Shown: one piece after another, positions 60,513 to 64,000 of the stretch | Layout: each line of letters begins with the position of its first letter | How positions within the stretch are numbered: the stretch's first letter is position 1 | Source of the DNA: JACDCY01 sp964350145 | GTDB taxonomy: Bacteria; Gemmatimonadota; Gemmatimonadetes; Gemmatimonadales; Gemmatimonadaceae | Reading direction: 5' to 3' | Length of the DNA: 64,000 nucleotides | NCBI GenBank assembly: GCA_964350145.1 | Contig: CAYGJL010000014.1 | Location: forward strand, 1-64,000 | The notes under the pieces: model-generated | What the model was told of the DNA's origin: nothing | Seen by the model: only the letters and a program-made list of their open reading frames with translations | Database searches by the model: none | Translations under genes and position numbers: made by a program

Positions 60513-61175
60513 ATGCGAGAGGTCCTAAGGCCGAGAATGGTGCCGTGGGTGCTGCTGTCGCTTTCGGCGGCGATGCTGGTAGCGCTTGGCGTAAAGTACC
60601 GGACGCTCAGGGAAGGTTTCCTCGAGCATCGCCGCGCGGACACGAGGATTCAGCGCGGCGCGTACGTTCCTTCCTTCACCGGCGTGTCCACCGCCGGTGA
60701 TTCGCTCACCGTCGGAGTGCCATCTGCGGGACGACGGCAGCTTTTGATCCTTCTAACCTCCACCTGTCCCTTCTGCCGGGAAACACTCCCTGTGTGGAAG
60801 GGGCTGGCTGAGCGGCTGTCGGGGTTGTCATCTGCCGGCCAGGGTGTTCGAGTTTTGGGACTCACCACCGATTCGATGAGCGTGGCGACAAAGTATGCGG
60901 AGGCCAACGACCTTCCGTTCCCGCTCGTACCTTTTCCCAACCGCAAGCTAGCCTCGCTATACCGCGGCTTTACTGTTCCGCAGACTATCGTAATCGATGC
61001 CGAGGGGCGGGTAGTCTTTGCGAGGCATGGAGTAATAGGTACTGCGCAGGCCGCGGATTCGATCGTTGCAGCATTGACCGCATCAGAAGCACCAAGGAAC
61101 ACGGCGTCTGGTCCGGGGGTTGCAGTAAATCGTGCTCGCCGGGCGCCGATCAGCGCCGCACCAGGAGGCTTGTAA
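60513..61175 (+). CDS. Membrane-anchored thioredoxin-fold protein (TlpA/redoxin type)
   Basis: A 220-residue protein with an N-terminal anchor helix (VPWVLLSLSAAMLVALGV) and a redoxin domain: YVPSFTGVSTAGDSL, LLILLTSTCPFCRETLPVW with active-site CPFC, and the cis-Pro region FTVPQTIVIDAEGRVVFARHG. It would reduce or shuffle disulfides outside the cytoplasm. It lies between a cysteine-rich miniprotein gene and a DUF4876 gene whose ATG overlaps its TAA (TAATG). A role in folding the miniproteins is inferred from context. Confidence 0.85.
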   Translation: MREVLRPRMVPWVLLSLSAAMLVALGVKYRTLREGFLEHRRADTRIQRGAYVPSFTGVSTAGDSLTVGVPSAGRRQLLILLTSTCPFCRETLPVWKGLAERLSGLSSAGQGVRVLGLTTDSMSVATKYAEANDLPFPLVPFPNRKLASLYRGFTVPQTIVIDAEGRVVFARHGVIGTAQAADSIVAALTASEAPRNTASGPGVAVNRARRAPISAAPGGL

Positions 61176-62464
61176 TGGGACGTAATTCTGGTATGCGTGT
61201 TTTGCTCCTCCTTGGCATCACCATTGTTCTTGCAGCATGCGGCGGCGGCGGCGGAAGAGACATCGTCAATCCGCCACCACCGAGCGGAAACTTCGTTTTT
61301 TCCATACTCGCAAGTGAGCAGGATGCGAGTACCGCAGAGAAGCTCGGATGGACGAGCGGAATTCCCGGTGCGGAGGTAACCATCACGCCGGTGGACGGCA
61401 GTGCCGCACCTCGAACCTTGACATCCAGCGCCGCAGGGACTGTTTCGATTTCGGCATTGCAGGCAGGGAGGTACCGCGTTTCAGTTCGGCGGCTGTTGAC
61501 CGCTTCTGAGATCGCCACGCTGAACGAAGTAAGTGGCGCGGGAGCTTTTGTCGGTGAGAGCGAAGTGGAGGTTGCGTCTAGTTCGGGCACGGCCACGGTT
61601 CGGGTCCCGGCGAGCTTTCGAACCTCGCTTGTCATCAGCGAATGGTCGTTCCAACACAAGTGGATTCCGGGCACAGGAAACTATCGGTTCGGTGGCTTCC
61701 TCGAGCTATACAACAATAGCGACACCACCGTTTACCTCGATGGGATCCTTGTGGCCGACGCAATGGCCAGGATCACACACCAGCCGAACGAGGGTACGGG
61801 CGGCGCGGACTGCGCAAAGAACTCAGTGTACATGAACGATCCGGCAGGCATTTGGGCCGAGTTCATGGCGGCTTTTCCTGGCACTGGCCGGGATTTTCCG
61901 CTGGCGCCCGGCAAAGCAGCGGTAGTGGCTACGGACGCTATTGATCACCGACAATTCTTCGCTGACATGCTTGACCTTAGGGGAGCAAACTTCGAGTTCA
62001 TCGGCTCAGCGGACGTGGATAACCCAGCTGTTCCCAATATGATCGAGCGCGGCGTCCGGGAGTACTTTTATGGGCACGGCATTCTTTTCGATCACTCCAC
62101 GGCAGCAGCGACTCCGATCTTCCTGCCAACTGCGTCTGCCTCGCTTGTCAGGGCAAATGTGCCGGTCAACAATAACGAGTTCTTTCGGCTCCCGCGCGAA
62201 CGCATGCTGGATGTGTTTACAGGAATCTCGAATTACATGGCGAACCAGCAGCCACCGATCGCCGTATGTCCGGAGCTCGTTCACGCTTCGATGGATCGTA
62301 AGTACGGCGTCTTCATGATCGATGAACCGGATAAGCACTTGGTCTCATTCAGCCGCAAGATTCTGAGGACACTGCCGGACGGCCGTCACGTTTTGCAATC
62401 CACGCGCACCAGCGCGAACGACTTTCAGCGAACGTCGCGGACGCCGGGCGTCGTCGCGCCCTAG
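61175..62464 (+). CDS. DUF4876 lipoprotein, copy 2
   Basis: A 429-residue paralog of copy 1 with lipobox VLAACGGGGG and the same domain order. The regulatory-like domain is nearly identical to copy 1, including long identical DNA stretches, while the segment after YLDGILVAD and the region around YFYGHGILFDHSTAAA differ. Identical ends with divergent middles suggest gene conversion or selection for variation. It is translationally coupled to the redoxin gene (TAATG). Confidence 0.85.
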   Translation: MGRNSGMRVLLLLGITIVLAACGGGGGRDIVNPPPPSGNFVFSILASEQDASTAEKLGWTSGIPGAEVTITPVDGSAAPRTLTSSAAGTVSISALQAGRYRVSVRRLLTASEIATLNEVSGAGAFVGESEVEVASSSGTATVRVPASFRTSLVISEWSFQHKWIPGTGNYRFGGFLELYNNSDTTVYLDGILVADAMARITHQPNEGTGGADCAKNSVYMNDPAGIWAEFMAAFPGTGRDFPLAPGKAAVVATDAIDHRQFFADMLDLRGANFEFIGSADVDNPAVPNMIERGVREYFYGHGILFDHSTAAATPIFLPTASASLVRANVPVNNNEFFRLPRERMLDVFTGISNYMANQQPPIAVCPELVHASMDRKYGVFMIDEPDKHLVSFSRKILRTLPDGRHVLQSTRTSANDFQRTSRTPGVVAP

Positions 62465-62516
62465 AGCATCGCAGGACGAATCCGTCGAGCCGTAGCGGCG
62501 TCATAATCGGAATCAG

Positions 62517-63803
62517 ATGAAACGTGAATTTGTCGGTTACTTGATGCTTCTTTGCGCCACCTCGTTCCTTGCCGCATGCGGTGGGGGTGGCGGAAGAGAC
62601 ATCGTCGAGCCGCCACCACCGAGCGGAAACTTCGTTCTCACCATACTCGCAAGCGAGCCGGATGCGAGTATCGCGGAAAAGCTCGGATGGACGGGCGGAA
62701 TCCCCGGTGCGGAGGTAACCCTGACGCCTGTGGATGGTAGCGGCTCGCCTCGAAATCTCACGACCACCGCCTCAGGCACGGTCTCGATCTCCGGCCTCCC
62801 GACAGGAAAGTACCGCGTTTCAGTTCGGCGCTTGCTGACCCCGACTGAGATTGCCACGCTGAACGAGGCAAGCGGTGCGGGTGCTTTTACGGGTGAGAGC
62901 GAAGTCGACGTGACATCCAGCTCAGGGACGGCAACGGTTCGAGTCCCCGCGACCTTTCGAACGTCACTCGTGATCAGCGAATGGTCGTTCCAGCTCAATT
63001 ACATTCCCGGCGTGGGTAGTTACAGGTATAGCGGTTTTCTAGAGTTGTACAACAATAGCGACACCACGGTTTACCTCGACGGCGTTCTTGTTGCGGATCC
63101 GTTCGCCAATTCTCTGCACGCGCCGACCGAGGGTAACGGTGGTGCTGACTGCGTAAGAAACGCCACGTACCAGAGCGATCCGGCCGGTATATGGACGGAG
63201 TTCATGGCTGCGTTTCCCGGCACCGGGCGGGATTTCCCCCTCGCTCCCGGGAAAACGGTGGTTGTGGCTACAGATGCAATCGACCACAGACCGTTCTTAC
63301 CGGACATGCTTGACCTTCGCGGAGCCAACTTCGAGTTCATCGGATCGGCCGATGTAGATAACCCGGCTGTTCCGAATATGATCGAGCGCGGCGTCCGGGA
63401 ATTTCATTTTGGGCATGGAATCAGTTTCGGAAACGTCCTGACTGAGGTGGCTGCAATCGCATTGCCAGCCGACCCTGGTTCTTTCGTCCGAGCGAACGTC
63501 CCGCCCAACAATAACGAGTATCTTCGACTCCCTCGGGAACGGATACTCGACGTTTTTTCGACGATCTCGACCTATTACTCGCTGCAGCAGCCGCCGAGAC
63601 AGGTTTGCGATGCAATCGTGCATCCTTCGATGGACCGCAAGTACGGACTGTTCATGGTTGAGGAACCGAACGCCCACCACGTCTCGTTCAGCCGCAAGAT
63701 TCTCAGAACATTGCCGGACGGGCGGCACATTTTGCAATCCACGCGCACGAGCGCGAACGACTTTCAGAGAACCTCGCGGACGCCGGGCGTCGTGGCGCCA
63801 TAA
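62517..63803 (+). CDS. DUF4876 lipoprotein, copy 3
   Basis: A 428-residue paralog with lipobox FLAACGGGGG. It shares with copy 2 the longer insert ending GGADCVRNATYQSDPAGIWTEF, and differs in the LNYIPGVGSYRYSG and FHFGHGISFGN segments. The ending QSTRTSANDFQRTSRTPGVVAP is the same as in copy 2. It follows copy 2 after 52 bp and is likely in the same transcript. Confidence 0.85.
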   Translation: MKREFVGYLMLLCATSFLAACGGGGGRDIVEPPPPSGNFVLTILASEPDASIAEKLGWTGGIPGAEVTLTPVDGSGSPRNLTTTASGTVSISGLPTGKYRVSVRRLLTPTEIATLNEASGAGAFTGESEVDVTSSSGTATVRVPATFRTSLVISEWSFQLNYIPGVGSYRYSGFLELYNNSDTTVYLDGVLVADPFANSLHAPTEGNGGADCVRNATYQSDPAGIWTEFMAAFPGTGRDFPLAPGKTVVVATDAIDHRPFLPDMLDLRGANFEFIGSADVDNPAVPNMIERGVREFHFGHGISFGNVLTEVAAIALPADPGSFVRANVPPNNNEYLRLPRERILDVFSTISTYYSLQQPPRQVCDAIVHPSMDRKYGLFMVEEPNAHHVSFSRKILRTLPDGRHILQSTRTSANDFQRTSRTPGVVAP

Positions 63804-63843
63804 ATCGGGAGCGCGCGAAAAGGTCAGGACCGTACGTCCCGAC

Positions 63844-64000
63844 ATGCCTCGCTCTCGGGAAGCGCAGTTGATGAATAGCGGGTCGGCGCCATCCGTGCTT
63901 GCCCTTTTCAGAAGCGATACCACATCGTTCCGGATGAAAATGTCCCGGCCCGCCGACTTTATGCGCCGTTCGGCATCCGTGCCGCGCACTATCTTCGTTG
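63844..64000 (+). CDS. Possible start of a downstream gene, cut by the window end
   Basis: An open frame begins at an ATG at 63844, with another at 63934 (MKMSRPADFMRRSASVPRTI), and continues past the last base. The second start would give a basic N-terminus like that of an exported protein. In relatives, DUF4876 genes often lie beside TonB-dependent receptor genes, but too little is visible to say more. Confidence 0.3.
   Translation, partial: MPRSREAQLMNSGSAPSVLALFRSDTTSFRMKMSRPADFMRRSASVPRTIFV

Overview
The window is high-GC bacterial chromosome carrying one large integrated mobile element. The host is probably a member of the Gemmatimonadota. That is inferred from gene content (secreted S9 and zinc peptidases, DUF305 next to an LVIVD-type protein, DUF4876 lipoproteins, dense GC-rich coding) and not from any marker gene.

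Region 1 (968-34997) is a 34.0-kb element inserted into comM. The 5' part of comM (2-969) and its 3' part (34998-35487) lie on either side, and joining them restores the conserved MNPCPCG motif. The ends share a 2-bp TG core flanked inside the element by a 14-bp imperfect inverted repeat. A large serine recombinase gene runs into the left end. Rejoining the element ends into a circle would fuse that recombinase in frame to the double-HTH protein at the right end.

Inside the element, left to right, are: a leftward operon of two VirD4/TraG-like ATPases, a membrane protein, an M41-like metallopeptidase and the recombinase; a three-gene von Willebrand A/membrane operon; a cupin-HTH regulator, a B12-type radical SAM enzyme and a 55-residue peptide; an AraC-type regulator; a series of defence-type genes (GmrSD-like with an RHH regulator, PIN-like, OLD-like); a second serine recombinase with an accessory ATPase, XRE and RuvC-like proteins; a small array of integron-type gene cassettes carrying a DUF262-HEPN pair, an HNH nuclease and a 55-residue ORF between attC-like sites, with no integron integrase in view; a restriction helicase and DNA methyltransferase; and two HTH proteins.

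Region 2 (35488-58123) is chromosomal backbone, all on the + strand: an NtrC-type regulator, aldehyde dehydrogenase, signal peptidase I, primary-type sigma factor, YajQ, RimO, SpoIID-like protein, Gfo/Idh/MocA oxidoreductase, apolipoprotein N-acyltransferase, several secreted or lipid-anchored proteins, DUF72, DUF305, an LVIVD-type protein, an S9A peptidase and a zinc metalloprotease. Several gaps hold long imperfect palindromes of unrelated sequence.

Region 3 (58067-64000) is a tandemly duplicated locus. It encodes two secreted eight-cysteine miniproteins behind near-identical 210-bp leaders, a membrane-anchored thioredoxin-fold protein with CPFC, and three closely related DUF4876 lipoproteins. 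It looks like one export, folding or surface system of unknown purpose.

The strongest candidates for undescribed biology are the integrase-HTH fusion made on excision, the cassette-borne DUF262-HEPN pair, the radical SAM/peptide locus, and the cysteine-rich peptide/redoxin/DUF4876 locus.
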